Below, in pieces: positions 49,617-60,701 of a stretch of DNA of 64,000 nt. This DNA is from Acidobacteriota bacterium (GTDB lineage Bacteria > Acidobacteriota > Blastocatellia > Pyrinomonadales > Pyrinomonadaceae). A program made the translations under genes and the position numbers. Under the pieces are notes generated by a model. That model saw nothing but the letters and a program-made list of their open reading frames with translations, made no database searches and had not been told where the DNA came from. Position 1 is the stretch's first letter; the number at the start of each line of letters is the position of its first letter. The stretch lies in NCBI GenBank assembly GCA_003222895.1, contig QHXI01000116.1, positions 1 to 64,000 on the forward strand, in the 5' to 3' direction.

Positions 49617-50474
49617 TTAAGCGGACTTGTCGTAGCGAACCTTTTCACTCGCCGCGGGCAGCGCCGGCATAGACCACATGTCTGCGGTTCGATCGAGAGT
49701 CAGATCCGGTGAGGCCCCAAATGAGCGAACGCGTGACGCGGCATACTGTCTCAGGGCCACAAGCAAGATGAAGATCGAAATGGCGACCCAGACGATCGCC
49801 CACAGGATGGCGGGAACGCCCGTCGCATTCGCCATGTTTACCGCATCCGTTGGAACGCTCGCGGCAAAAGGTGAAGAGAGAAAGAAAACGGTTTTCAAAT
49901 CAAGCAGGGCATTCAGCACACATTGAACTGCGAGCAGACTGACAACAAAAGTCGCAACGCGGGCGCTGGCAAATCGCGCAACCGCGAACAGACCGATCGA
50001 AAGCAGCACGCCGGCAACCAGCGTGAACGGAAGTCCGGCCAGCGAACCCCAGGTGCCGGCGAAAATTGGCTTAATGACTCCGAAGATTATTGTCAAACCA
50101 AGCACGACTGCTGATGAACTCGCCAGGACAATCCGCGCGGCGACCGATCGGCGTATCAGAACGAGCAGCAACGCGCCGTAAGTCATCGCGCCCAGATAGC
50201 CCGCGCTCGAAACGAGCATCTGCGAGAGAACTCCGCCTTGTGTCGTGTAAGTTTCACCGCTGCCGTTCATCGCGACGCTCAAACTTTGCACCGAGTTGCC
50301 GGTCAGCAAGGCGGCGATCGCGTGGCCGCCTTCATGAATAAAGGTTACGAAGATTCGGAATGGATAGCTGAGGATCTCAGCGAATGGAATGAACCAGAGA
50401 GCGATCGACAGAATCGCCGCGAGCAGCAACGTCATCGCCTGTGGCCGCGCATCATTTGAAAGCTTGTAATTCAT
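49617..50474 (-). CDS. M50B-type membrane metallopeptidase-like protein
   Basis: FIHEGGHAIAALLTGNSV (HExxH) within multi-TM protein; start set to MNYKLSN. Confidence 0.82.
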   Translation of the reverse strand: MNYKLSNDARPQAMTLLLAAILSIALWFIPFAEILSYPFRIFVTFIHEGGHAIAALLTGNSVQSLSVAMNGSGETYTTQGGVLSQMLVSSAGYLGAMTYGALLLVLIRRSVAARIVLASSSAVVLGLTIIFGVIKPIFAGTWGSLAGLPFTLVAGVLLSIGLFAVARFASARVATFVVSLLAVQCVLNALLDLKTVFFLSSPFAASVPTDAVNMANATGVPAILWAIVWVAISIFILLVALRQYAASRVRSFGASPDLTLDRTADMWSMPALPAASEKVRYDKSA

Positions 50475-50569
50475 GACCGACCTCGATTGAAACCGTACGC
50501 GCCGGTGCATCCGTTCGACGACTTACCAAATTCGTCCGCGCGCTCCACAGTCCAGAACGATGTTCGCGC

Positions 50570-51061
50570 TCAGCTTGTTCCGTCCGTGTTGTCTTCGCGT
50601 CGATAGTCGCCGGATTTTCCACCCGTCTTGAGTTCCAGGCGGACATCGCTGATTACCATTGACTTATCCAGAGCCTTGCACATGTCGTAGACGGTCAGCG
50701 CCGCGACTGAAACCGCAGTCAGCGCTTCCATCTCAACGCCGGTTTGCGCATGTGTCGTAACTTCCGACTCGAGATAGACGGCATCGTCGCGCAGTTCAGC
50801 GCGAACCTCAACGTGAGTCAGAGGCAGCGGATGACACAGCGGAACGAGTTCGGCGGTGCGTTTCGCGGCGATGATTCCTGCGAGCCGGGCCGTTTCCAAC
50901 GGATCGCCTTTCGGTGTTTGATGTTCGCGGATTGCTTGTAGCGTTTGCGCAGACATCAACACCCGACCCGAGGCAATCGCTCGCCGCGTCGTCGCGGACT
51001 TCTCGGTCGTGTCAACCATCTTCGCGCGGCCCTGTTCGTCGACGTGAGTGAGTTTGCTCAT
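50570..51061 (-). CDS. moaC: Cyclic pyranopterin monophosphate synthase
   Basis: [54 protein letters not shown]. Confidence 0.96.
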   Translation of the reverse strand: MSKLTHVDEQGRAKMVDTTEKSATTRRAIASGRVLMSAQTLQAIREHQTPKGDPLETARLAGIIAAKRTAELVPLCHPLPLTHVEVRAELRDDAVYLESEVTTHAQTGVEMEALTAVSVAALTVYDMCKALDKSMVISDVRLELKTGGKSGDYRREDNTDGTS

Positions 51062-51825
51062 AGCTTATTGAGAGCAGCGTGAACGATTAAGGTATTACCA
51101 CCTAACAGAACTTCATCGGATGTCAGCTCGTTCGTCCATCTTTCACTCTGTTTTTTCTGAGGTGTCAGCGCAGCGAGCAGCCTAATTATCATTACGACCG
51201 GCCAGTACAGCCATGTCTTCGCTTTTGGCTTATCTCGATGCACACTCGCGATTTCGAATCCGTGCTTCTCCAGAATGTAACGCAATTCAGAGTAGCCAAT
51301 CGGATTGACGTGCGCGGCGATCTCTTCGCGATCGTCGTAGTCAGATCGCAATTGTTCACGACCCGCGCGGGTAATCGGTTTGAAGTGCGAAGTGTATCCG
51401 TAGAGCAACCACTTCAAACGTTCTTCGATGTTGAGAATGTTCGGCACGCTGACGATCAGATGACCGCCGGGCTTCAGCACGCGCGCGAATTCGCGCATCG
51501 CCTGCTGTGGATTTTCAATGTGCTCGAGGCCTTCGAGACAGGTGACGTAATCAAAAGACTGATCACCGAACGGGAGTTCTGCATCAAGATTCCCCCGATG
51601 AATATCGACCCCGTCGAGCCGAAAGATTTCCGGATAAAGATCGCAACAGCGCACTTCGAAGCCGGCATCGATCAGCCGAGCGGCCAGCGCTCCTTCACCC
51701 GCGGGCACGTCGAGCAGAGCGCCGCGCGGTTCATCAGTAAGAATGCGCACGACAGTGTCGTGGATCGCCTGATGCGCGAGTGGTGTTGGTGACGCGCTGT
51801 GCTTGGCTGTTGCGGCTGCCTGCAT
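51058..51825 (-). CDS. Class I SAM-dependent methyltransferase
   Basis: [43 protein letters not shown]. Confidence 0.88.
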   Translation of the reverse strand: MQAAATAKHSASPTPLAHQAIHDTVVRILTDEPRGALLDVPAGEGALAARLIDAGFEVRCCDLYPEIFRLDGVDIHRGNLDAELPFGDQSFDYVTCLEGLEHIENPQQAMREFARVLKPGGHLIVSVPNILNIEERLKWLLYGYTSHFKPITRAGREQLRSDYDDREEIAAHVNPIGYSELRYILEKHGFEIASVHRDKPKAKTWLYWPVVMIIRLLAALTPQKKQSERWTNELTSDEVLLGGNTLIVHAALNKL

Positions 51826-51828
51826 AGA

Positions 51829-53037
51829 TTAGTTTGGCAAGTGTACTACGCGCACGACTGAACCAGCCGCGATTTTCTGGTCTCCTGCAGGGACATTAAT
51901 TAGCGCTATCGCGCGCGCGAACGAAACGAAATCCGAAGAGCCGCCCCATTTCAAGGGCTCGGCTATTAACGATCCCTTTTCATTGGTTCGCAAAGCGGCG
52001 GGCAAGTAGCTTTCGCGATCGATCGATCCTTTGATATCCCGCGCCAGCACGGCACGTTCGTGGGCGAGCATTGGATCGGTTGCGCCTTGCATCGCACGCA
52101 ATGCCGTTCGCGCGAACAGATTGAAAGTCACCGCCACTGAAACCGGATTACCTGGAAGCCCAAATACCAAAGTTTTGCCGAGTCGAGCAAACACAGTCGG
52201 TTTTCCCGGGCGCAAAGCAACTCGCTCGAAGAAAATCTCTGCGCCGAGTTCCTTAAGCGCTGCCTTTGTGAAATCGTAAACACCCACAGACACGCCGCCG
52301 GAGGTAATCAAGACGTCTGACGTCTCGACGGCGCGCGCCATTTGTCTCTTCAATTCTTCTGTGTGATCGCCGGCAAGCGGCAGCCGTTCGACAAGCGCAT
52401 TCGATTGAGCAGCATAAGCAGCGAGCGTGTAGTTGTTAGAATCGCGAATTTGGTCGGCGCCGGGTTTTTCATCAACATTAACCAGTTCGCTGCCGGTAGC
52501 CATCACTGCGACCCGCGGTCGCTGGCCGACTTTCACCTGTGCGTAGCCAAACGAGGCGAGCGTCGCGATCGTTTCAGTGGTAATTCGCTCGCCGGCACGC
52601 AGGACAGTTTCGCCGGATTTGATTTCGGCGGCGCGTCTGACGATCGATCGTCCGGCTTCGACTGATTCAAGGATCTCGACCTGCGAACCCGATTCAATCT
52701 CACGCGTCAATTCAACTTGCTGCACGGCATCAGCGCCGGCAGGAACCGGCGCGCCAGTCATGATGCGCACGGCTTCTCCCGCATTCATCTTGTTGTGCCA
52801 ACCAGCCCCGGCGGCTGACTCGCCAACAATTTTCAGGCTCGCCGGTGCGTTTGCGATATCTTTCGCGCGCACGGCATAACCATCCATCTGCGCGCGATCG
52901 AAGGGCGGCAGATCCGTATCCGCTACGATCTCTTCAGAGAGAATCCGGCCGCGCGCATGAGAAATGGAAACAGATTCCGTCGGGAGCTGCGGAGTTTGCT
53001 GAAGGACAATTTGAATAGCTTCTGTGACGGGAATCAT
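51829..53037 (-). CDS. moeA: Molybdopterin molybdenumtransferase
   Basis: DLPPFDRAQMDGYAVRA, SGGVSVGVYDFTKAAL, VFGLPGNPVSVAVTF. Confidence 0.95.
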   Translation of the reverse strand: MIPVTEAIQIVLQQTPQLPTESVSISHARGRILSEEIVADTDLPPFDRAQMDGYAVRAKDIANAPASLKIVGESAAGAGWHNKMNAGEAVRIMTGAPVPAGADAVQQVELTREIESGSQVEILESVEAGRSIVRRAAEIKSGETVLRAGERITTETIATLASFGYAQVKVGQRPRVAVMATGSELVNVDEKPGADQIRDSNNYTLAAYAAQSNALVERLPLAGDHTEELKRQMARAVETSDVLITSGGVSVGVYDFTKAALKELGAEIFFERVALRPGKPTVFARLGKTLVFGLPGNPVSVAVTFNLFARTALRAMQGATDPMLAHERAVLARDIKGSIDRESYLPAALRTNEKGSLIAEPLKWGGSSDFVSFARAIALINVPAGDQKIAAGSVVRVVHLPN

Positions 53038-53099
53038 TGGGAATGAGTCTAAAAGCAAAAGCGGCTGCTCTCCAAATGAAAAGCAACCGCTTCGATTAA

Positions 53100-53179
<80 letters not shown>

Positions 53180-53185
53180 GAAATG

Positions 53186-53262
53186 CAGATGTTAGAGATC
53201 AGAGAATAGAGGTTAGTAAGAAATGGACTGACCTCTAACCTCTGATCTCTGACCTCTGCTGC
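53186..53262. repeat. Word-repeat hairpin (AGAGATCAGAGGTTAGAGG type) between two tRNA genes
   Basis: gatgttagagatcagagaatagaggttagt versus actgacctctaacctctgatctctgacctctgct. Confidence 0.8.
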
Positions 53263-53265
53263 ACT

Positions 53266-53340
53266 TGGTGGGCGCGGAGGGACTCGAACCCCCAACCTCT
53301 TCCTTGTAAGGGAAGCCGTCTACCATTGACATACGTGCCC
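53266..53340 (-). tRNA. tRNA-Val (anticodon TAC), CCA encoded; atypical 5' half
   Basis: gggcacgtatgtcaatggtagacggcttcccttacaaggaagaggttgggggttcgagtccctccgcgcccacca; A5-C68 mismatch in acceptor stem, T-G at D-stem base. Confidence 0.8.
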
Positions 53341-53581
53341 ATTTCAAAAATCAATTCGGAACTACTGTGTCACGACGAAGTGTGATCGTAAGGAAAGGAC
53401 GGAAGGGTGTCAAGGTAGCGTCCGCGGCGACTTTGTTAGAAGCCCCGAGCGATAATGCGGGGATCGGCCCATCACCGTCGCTTATGATCCGGCGGCCACG
53501 GTTCCCGGTCCGACCCGCTTTGGGGATCGCTGCGACTTGCGTTTATATTTATCGAACCCAGACCGCTCGGTACGTCACTTC

Positions 53582-54808
53582 ATGAACGCAAGATCAACAC
53601 AGACCAGATTATTTGCGTTTGCTCTGTCGAGCGCAGTTTTCTTTGCATTACTGTTCGTTCGCGCAGATGCTTCGAAGCAGCAGGAGCCAGGTCAACAACG
53701 CCCGCGGACAGTTGGTTCGAATCAAAACACGAATAGACCGCGGCCGCAGCCAACGAATTCATCCAGTGAAGAGGTGGATGAAGGCGACGTGGTTCGCGTT
53801 GAAACACAACTCGTAACCGTACGGGCGGTCGTCGCCGACAAGACGGGCCGGCCGATTTCAACTTTGCGACAAGAGAACTTCACCGTGTTGGAAGATGGGC
53901 AGCCGCAGCGTCTGACTAACTTCGCGACGACCGAAGCGCCATTCGAGATCGCTTTGTTGCTCGATACTTCAGGATCGACGCGGGAAGAGCTTGGCCTGAT
54001 CCGTGACGCGGCGAATGCTTTTCTCAGCGCGCTGCGTGCCGGCGATCGTGTCGCCATAATTGGTTTCAATAATTCGCGCGGCGCAAACGGCACGGTCGCG
54101 ACGGTCGAAGTCCTGTCGTCGCTGACCGACAAACGCACAGTGCTGCGGAGTGCCATTGCGACGCTCGGCACCAGTAATGGAACGCCTTTCTATGACGCAT
54201 TGGACCGAGTCGCCGACGAAGTCTTTCGCAGTGCGGCGACGGAACAATTTCGCGGGCGCCGCGCAGTGGTGGCGTTGACTGATGGCGTAGATTCCAGCAG
54301 CAATTCCGATTACAACACTGCGCGAGCAAAACTCGCCGATGCGGGTGTCGCAACTTATTTCATTCAAGTGAGCACCGAAGACTATGTCGAAGATCGGCTC
54401 TTGAAAGATTGTCAGGACGATGGTCGTCTGACGCTTTCCGCGAAACAATTGGAGCGATTCAGGCAACTGTTTGTGCCCGGCGCGCAGAAAGAAGATTACG
54501 CCGATTTCTGTCGGCTGGGCCAATTTGAACGAATGGACATCAGTCGTCAGCTTTACAACCTTGCGCGCCGAGAGATGGGTGAACTGGCACGCTCGAGCGG
54601 CGGCAAGAATTTTTCCGCGGCGAGTTTGGGGGAAGCACGTTCAGCGTTCGCCGAAGTCGCAAACGAAATCGGAACTCAATACAGTTTGGGCTACTATCCA
54701 TCGAACAAAACTCGCGACGGGCGCTTTCGCCAAATCAAAGTTGAATTGCGCGGCGTGAAGGACGCGAGCGTGCGGGCGCGAGAAGGGTATTATGCGCCGA
54801 AGCCGTAA
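53582..54808 (+). CDS. VWFA-related domain protein of the Acidobacteria type
   Basis: FEIALLLDTSGSTREEL (MIDAS DxSxS), TDGVDSSSNSDY, C-terminal LGYYPSNKTRDGRFRQIKVEL...VRAREGYYAP. Confidence 0.88.
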   Translation: MNARSTQTRLFAFALSSAVFFALLFVRADASKQQEPGQQRPRTVGSNQNTNRPRPQPTNSSSEEVDEGDVVRVETQLVTVRAVVADKTGRPISTLRQENFTVLEDGQPQRLTNFATTEAPFEIALLLDTSGSTREELGLIRDAANAFLSALRAGDRVAIIGFNNSRGANGTVATVEVLSSLTDKRTVLRSAIATLGTSNGTPFYDALDRVADEVFRSAATEQFRGRRAVVALTDGVDSSSNSDYNTARAKLADAGVATYFIQVSTEDYVEDRLLKDCQDDGRLTLSAKQLERFRQLFVPGAQKEDYADFCRLGQFERMDISRQLYNLARREMGELARSSGGKNFSAASLGEARSAFAEVANEIGTQYSLGYYPSNKTRDGRFRQIKVELRGVKDASVRAREGYYAPKP

Positions 54809-54838
54809 AATGGAAGCTGCGAAGATGGGCTAAGACAT

Positions 54839-55090
54839 ATGACTGATCCTGCCGATTCAAAAGCGCTCAAAGATCCGAACGCTGTCGGACTCGCCAAACT
54901 CAATCTTGAAGTAGAGAAAATCACGCTCGAAATTAAGAGTCTGAAGCGATGGCCGATCTTGCATCCGAGCGCTTTCATTCCCATTTTGGTGGCACTTGTA
55001 AGCCTTGCAGGTGGATTAGCCAATATCTACTTCACGGCCCGTGATAGAGATCGAGCTTTCAACGCAAGACGGCACTCTGTCCAGAAATGA
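54839..55090 (+). CDS. Hypothetical single-TM protein
   Basis: 83-aa ORF with one TM; may be linked to the overlapping next ORF. Confidence 0.45.
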   Translation: MTDPADSKALKDPNAVGLAKLNLEVEKITLEIKSLKRWPILHPSAFIPILVALVSLAGGLANIYFTARDRDRAFNARRHSVQK

Positions 55091-55346
55091 TATTACCAAC
55101 CTACAGCAAAAGCTGAATCTTAATACCAAAGGCTTTGTAGTGCGTCCGCCTCTGCGATCCGAAGCCATTTCCAAAAGCGGCGTTACTTATTATGACGAGA
55201 ACGATGCGACGATCGCGGAGGAGGTGCTCGAACAGGCTAACCAATTCTTCGAAGCACATGGCTGTCCACTAGGGACCACGAAGTCGTTCGATAAGCAGAA
55301 AGAAAAAATGGGCACGATCTACCTCGATATTGTTCTCAACTGCTAA
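55041..55346 (+). CDS. Hypothetical protein, GTG start, overlaps preceding ORF in another frame
   Basis: 101-aa ORF with ordinary soluble-protein composition. Confidence 0.45.
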   Translation: MIEIELSTQDGTLSRNDITNLQQKLNLNTKGFVVRPPLRSEAISKSGVTYYDENDATIAEEVLEQANQFFEAHGCPLGTTKSFDKQKEKMGTIYLDIVLNC

Positions 55347-55399
55347 GTTGTGATCCGGTCACAGGTATGCCAGCACGATCCGATTGGGGAATAGGAGCG

Positions 55400-55594
55400 C
55401 TATGAAATGGATACGCTAGCCGAAAGCAAACTCTCCAAATAACCACCCAACGCGTCCTCTGCCATGCTTCGAGCTTCTTCCATCGTGTCCCCTTCCGTTA
55501 CCAAACCCGGCAATGCAGGACACGTGACGACGTAACCACCCTCCTCAGCGGGCTCGAAGAGCATCGTAAAAGTGTGCGTCCCGTTTGCTTCCAT
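55400..55594 (-). CDS. HicB-like protein (UPF0150), no HicA seen nearby
   Basis: GGYVVTCPALPGLVTEGDTMEEARSMAEDALGGYLE. Confidence 0.85.
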   Translation of the reverse strand: MEANGTHTFTMLFEPAEEGGYVVTCPALPGLVTEGDTMEEARSMAEDALGGYLESLLSASVSIS

Positions 55595-55629
55595 GCTTCC
55601 GATTATATAACTTATCGTCCCTAATCTCG

Positions 55630-56805
55630 ATGGAACATTTCAATCGCATAACTCTGATCGTGCTCGACGGCGCCGGCATTGGCGCGATGCCGGATGCGCC
55701 TGAATGGGGCGATGCCGGGTCAGATACATTCGGTCACATTTGTGAGTCTCGGCAGTTGAGCCTGCCGAATTTGCAAAGCATTGGTCTCGGCAATATTCGT
55801 CCGCTGTCGGGAGTGGCGAGGATTGAAAAACCCCGCGGTTGTTACGGCAAATGCGCGCTTCAATCAAACGGCAAAGACACGACCACCGGTCATTGGGAGA
55901 TGGCTGGGATCATTCTCGAGCGCGCGTTTCCAACTTACCCGAACGGTTTTCCGCAGTCTGTGATCGACGAGTTCATCGCGAAGACGCACGTTCCGGGAAT
56001 CCTCGGTAACATTGCTGCGAGCGGAACCGAAATCATCAAAGAGCTTGGCGAAGAGCATGTTAAGACGAAAAAGCCTATCGTTTACACTTCGGCTGATTCA
56101 GTTTTTCAGATCGCCGCGCACGAAGAAGTAATTCCGTTGCAACGACTCTACGAGATCTGCGAGATTGCGCGCGACATGCTGCGTGGCGAAAATGAAGTCG
56201 GCCGCGTTATTGCGCGTCCTTTTCTTGGCGAGATCGGATCTTTCTTTCGCACAGAGAATCGGCACGATTACGCAGTCCCGCCGCCGCGCGAAAATCTGCT
56301 GCCGCTGTTGAGCGACAACGGCCTGGACGTTGTCTCGATTGGAAAGATCGCTTCGATTTACGATTCGACCGGAGTAACGCAGGATCTGAAAGCCAAAAAC
56401 AATCAACAATCTATCGATCAGACGATCCAGGCGCTGAAAGGCGAAACGCGCGGTTTGATCTTTTCGAATCTCGTCGACTTTGACATGCTCTACGGTCATC
56501 GACGCGACACGGAGGGTTACGCGCGCGCTCTCGAGCATTTCGATTCGCGCTGGCCGGAGATCGAAAACGCCATGGCTGATGACGATCTGCTGATGATCAC
56601 CGCGGATCATGGCAACGATCCGACTTATCCGGGAACGGATCACACGCGCGAGTACGCGCCGCTAATCGTCTATGGAAAGAACGCGAAAGCCGGCGTGAAT
56701 TTGGGAACGCGACAATCGCTTTCGGATATCGGCAAGACAATCGCAGAAAATTTCGGTCTGCATCTGCGCGCCGGTGAAAGCTTTCTGCACGATCTGGTTG
56801 AATAA
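55630..56805 (+). CDS. deoB: Phosphopentomutase
   Basis: ITLIVLDGAGIGAMPDAPEWGDAGSDTFGHI, GKDTTTGHWEMAG, ADHGNDPTYPGTDHTRE. Confidence 0.95.
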   Translation: MEHFNRITLIVLDGAGIGAMPDAPEWGDAGSDTFGHICESRQLSLPNLQSIGLGNIRPLSGVARIEKPRGCYGKCALQSNGKDTTTGHWEMAGIILERAFPTYPNGFPQSVIDEFIAKTHVPGILGNIAASGTEIIKELGEEHVKTKKPIVYTSADSVFQIAAHEEVIPLQRLYEICEIARDMLRGENEVGRVIARPFLGEIGSFFRTENRHDYAVPPPRENLLPLLSDNGLDVVSIGKIASIYDSTGVTQDLKAKNNQQSIDQTIQALKGETRGLIFSNLVDFDMLYGHRRDTEGYARALEHFDSRWPEIENAMADDDLLMITADHGNDPTYPGTDHTREYAPLIVYGKNAKAGVNLGTRQSLSDIGKTIAENFGLHLRAGESFLHDLVE

Positions 56806-56836
56806 GATCGAGAATGTCCCCGTGAAGTTACCTCAG

Positions 56837-58946
56837 ATGTTCAGATCATTTCTTCTGAGACTCGCCGCAATTACCATCGCGGCGCTCGCCATCGGAGCAA
56901 ACCAATTCGCCCAACGACGTCAACCATCGCGCATAATCACTGAGCTCACCAACGTCATTAACGCGATGCAATTTTCGCCTGATGGCCGCACGCTCGCTAT
57001 CGCCAGAGGTTCGCGTGAGGAAAATCGCGTCGAGCTTTGGGACACTGAAACCGGCAAACTACGGCGTACGATCAGCGGATTCGACGGAACCATCTGGTCC
57101 GTATCGTTCTCGCGGGATGGCCGCACACTCGTCACCGGCAGCGGCGGAATGCATCAAGAGAAGGTCGCGCAGAAACCACTCTCGCACAACGGAAAACCAT
57201 TCACGGAACTGAAGTGGTGGGATCCGCAAACTGGAGATTTGAAAAACCGACGCGAATTGCCAGACGAAGAGTTGGTCGGACTTACAGCGGAGTATTCGCC
57301 TGATGGACGTTTGTTGGCGGCAGTTGAGAATCGATTGTCGATGCGAATAGGCTTTGACGACGATTTCATATCCAGGGATCCGACGTTACGTGGAACACCA
57401 ATACGTCACTCAGGTCAGTACGACTCTGACTTAAGACTGCTTGACGCTTTGACGGGTGAAGTGCGAATAAAGCTGAAGGATGGGTTCGCGAGTTCTCAGT
57501 TCCCTATGTTCTTTAGAGGGATGTCGCGAGAGGATCTGCTGCCGTTTGTGCCGCGCCAGCAGTTTGGCCCGATCATCTTTTCTCCTGACGGCCAATTCGT
57601 CGCTGCCTGGAACGCCGAGGAAATCAGACTTTGGAACACGCCCACCGGCGCGGAAGTCCTGAAGATTAAGAAATTCAAAGGCCGGATGACGGCGGTCGAG
57701 TTCTCTCCGGACTCGCGGCTCGTGGCCGGCGCGATCGTGAAATTCTCGGTCAAGGATCATCGGCCCGATTTCAAAAGTGAGATTCGCGTTTGGGAAGTCG
57801 GAACTGGCGCGCCGCGGCAAGTCATTCCGCTGACGACGCAGTCTGTTACGAAGATGGTCTTCGCGAACAACGGGCAGCAGTTGCTTGTCAGCGGTTTGCA
57901 GCGCGGGGAAAATCACTCGGTAGCTACGATGGAGCTGGCCGATTTGCAGAGTGGCAGCCTCGGCAAGTTGCTGGCAAAGGATGAAAGCACAACGAGTTCG
58001 ATTTCCCTGTCGCCGGATGGCGAGACGATGGCGTTCCAAACGGATGCCTCGACCGTTAAGCTGCTCGAAACCAAAGGCTGGCGTACAAAGTTCACGCTCG
58101 GCGCCGATGAAGAACAGAGTTCAAGCAACGCATTGTCGCGGCGATTTTTGGTGACCGTCAACAGCGCTTTTGCAGTAGCGTTCCTCGGTGATGCCAAGAC
58201 CGTAGCCGGTGAAATCGAAAATGGCGGGATCAAGCTTTGGGATTCGCGAACCGGCGAAGTAAAGAAGAGTCTGGCAACTGAAGCCGAAACCGGATCGATA
58301 GCCGCGATCTCAGCCGACGGAAATGCAATTGCCGAAGTTGCGCCCGATGAGTCAGTGCGTTTGTGGAATGTCGCCAGCGGCGAGCACCAGACAATTCCGG
58401 CGCGCAACTCGAAAGTGTCGGCCATCGCTTTGTCGGGCAATGGCAAAGTGCTGGCGATGGCTTATGCAAACGCCATCGTCCTGACGGATGCTGCTGATCT
58501 TAAGACGCCACACGCGATCGAAGGCGTTTCAGAACGCCGCAGATGGCAGCCTCAAACAGAACCTTGCAGCCGCTGGCGAAGTGACTGCTTTGCGGTTTGG
58601 ATCGCACGATCAATTTCTCGCCGCCGGCCGCAAAGATGGAAGCGTGACTATCTGGAATGTCGTCACCGGCCAGCCGGTGTTCGAAGCCAGGAAGAATAGC
58701 GCCAGCGTAAACGCGATCGCATTCTCGGCGGATGGAACGCTGATGGCGACCGGGGGCGACGATCGCACGGCAATCGTTTGGGAAGTAGGATCGCACAAAG
58801 TGCGTCGCACTTTGAAAGGACACGATCTTGCGATCACCTCTCTCGCATTTTCTCCAGACGCAGTCACGCTTGCCGTTGGCAGCGGCAATGCGTCGGTGGT
58901 TCTGTGGCAACTAGAAAATGGCCGGCTGGATCGTGTTTTGAAATGA
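56837..58946 (+). pseudogene. WD40-repeat protein interrupted by a frameshift near 58530
   Basis: WD40 blades (LWDTETGKLRRTISG, LWNVASGE) to about 58500, then IWNVVTGQPVFEARKNSASVNAIAFSADGTLMATGGDDRTAIVW in another frame (ORF 58488-58946). Confidence 0.8.
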
Positions 58947-59018
58947 CAATCGGAAGTTGCGCTTCGGCATGATCAGGCGTAACCTCGCCGGACAAATTTC
59001 AAGTGGGAGCCCCTAGAC

Positions 59019-59738
59019 ATGAACAGTCGCAACGTTGCATGCGGTTTCCTCCTTTTGTTCGTTGCGGCATTTGCTCCTCACGCGGCGGCCCAATCTACCA
59101 TTCTGAATACGCCCTCAACCGACGTGGTCGCTCCCAAAAAAGTTTATGTCGAGATGGATTTCATCACGAACTACGCGTGGCAACGCGACGACGATTCGAA
59201 GTATGCGAACTATGCTCCGCGCCTGGTCGTCGGCGTCGCGCGCAACCTCGAGGCCGGCGTCAACGTTTCGTTCACGCATGTCCCCGGTGGCGGGCAGCCG
59301 ATCGAGTTACAACCTAATGCGAAGTGGCAGTTCTATCAGAACGAGCAAAAGGGAATAGCAGGCGCGGCGGGTTGCATTTTGTATTTGCCAATCACGCATC
59401 GCTCGGGGACAGATACAGTAGGCCAGTGCTATTCAGTCGTGAGTAAGAAAGTCAGCGGCGATCTTGGTCCACGGTTTCATGGCGGCGGTTATGTGCTGGT
59501 TGGGGCGAGCAAAGTTGAACGAACTAAAGCGGGCGCGATCGTCGCCTACGAACAACCGTTTTCCAAACGAACAGGATTGTTGCTTGATTGGCTCAGCGGC
59601 GACAATCGATTTGGTTCGGTCAGTCCGGGTCTTTACATCCTGACGCCGCACAACGGTTCGCTGTCCGCCGGCTACAGCATCGCGAATCACGGGCGAGGCA
59701 AGAACGCGCTGTTCGTTTACTACGGAACGCAATTCTAG
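59019..59738 (+). CDS. Hypothetical secreted/outer membrane protein
   Basis: Signal peptide; beta-rich C-terminus ending GKNALFVYYGTQF. Confidence 0.65.
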   Translation: MNSRNVACGFLLLFVAAFAPHAAAQSTILNTPSTDVVAPKKVYVEMDFITNYAWQRDDDSKYANYAPRLVVGVARNLEAGVNVSFTHVPGGGQPIELQPNAKWQFYQNEQKGIAGAAGCILYLPITHRSGTDTVGQCYSVVSKKVSGDLGPRFHGGGYVLVGASKVERTKAGAIVAYEQPFSKRTGLLLDWLSGDNRFGSVSPGLYILTPHNGSLSAGYSIANHGRGKNALFVYYGTQF

Positions 59739-59792
59739 GGGCTTGGTTTTTTTGCAGATTTACTGATTCTTACTTTTCAGTTTATGAAATGG

Positions 59793-60428
59793 CTACGCGG
59801 CTTTTGAAGGCCGCCCGGGCTTTGAGGTCGATGATAGTCCTTCCTTTTTGCTCGGATGATGAAGCGTCTGCGAACCAGTAATCGTCTGATAAGCATGACT
59901 CAATTCAAAGTGAAGATTCTGCGCTGACCGTTTTCCGGTGAAAAGCGCAAATCCCACGAAGAGCAGAGAGAGTCCAAGGAGAGCGATGAACAATCGCAGA
60001 CTAAAGCCGAGTCTGACCATAAGAAACGCCAGAGCTGAAAGTGAGATGAAAGCGAGATTGAAAACTGTCGCGCGCACCAGCCGGTGTTGATTTATTCTGC
60101 GCTCCAGAGCTTCGTAGACTTCCGAGTTGGCTGTCAGGATTTCCACCCGCATTGCCAGAGGGTTTGGCGAATCTTCCGAAGGGGTGTGTGGAGCGCCCAC
60201 GATCCAACTATAAGGCAAGGCGCTAATCGCCTTGTCGAAGATCAAACCGAACATGTAGGCGACTCCGGCCAAAGCGACGGAAATCTCCGTGCTCCACGGT
60301 TTGAGAGCATCAAGATGAATCCACTGGAAACCGAAAACTACCATTACCAGAAGCGAGACCCAAATAAGCACTTGGAAACCGATTAGCACCAGCTCGAGTA
60401 CTATGAAACTATCCTTCAGTTCCTTCAT
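59793..60428 (-). CDS. Hypothetical membrane protein
   Basis: Four hydrophobic segments. Confidence 0.55.
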   Translation of the reverse strand: MKELKDSFIVLELVLIGFQVLIWVSLLVMVVFGFQWIHLDALKPWSTEISVALAGVAYMFGLIFDKAISALPYSWIVGAPHTPSEDSPNPLAMRVEILTANSEVYEALERRINQHRLVRATVFNLAFISLSALAFLMVRLGFSLRLFIALLGLSLLFVGFALFTGKRSAQNLHFELSHAYQTITGSQTLHHPSKKEGLSSTSKPGRPSKAA

Positions 60429-60701
60429 TCTTTTTGGCCTTCTCTGATTCGACTCGGGCTACCGCGGGACCTTGCAGGACGGAAATTCTGCGCCGGCTCC
60501 CGGATTTAGATCCGGTCCTGGGGCAATAGCCAATCTGTTTTGGGGGTTGTGAGTAGTCTAACTGAGAAAAATACGGATGTCTCGCTTCGTTCCCAAACGC
60601 GTGGTTTTCTTGATACGAATATAAGGAAAACTACGACGCCGAACAAAGATAAAGTAGGTATTGGTCGGAGAGGATCCGGACATCGTCTCAAGAAAAGGGG
60701 T

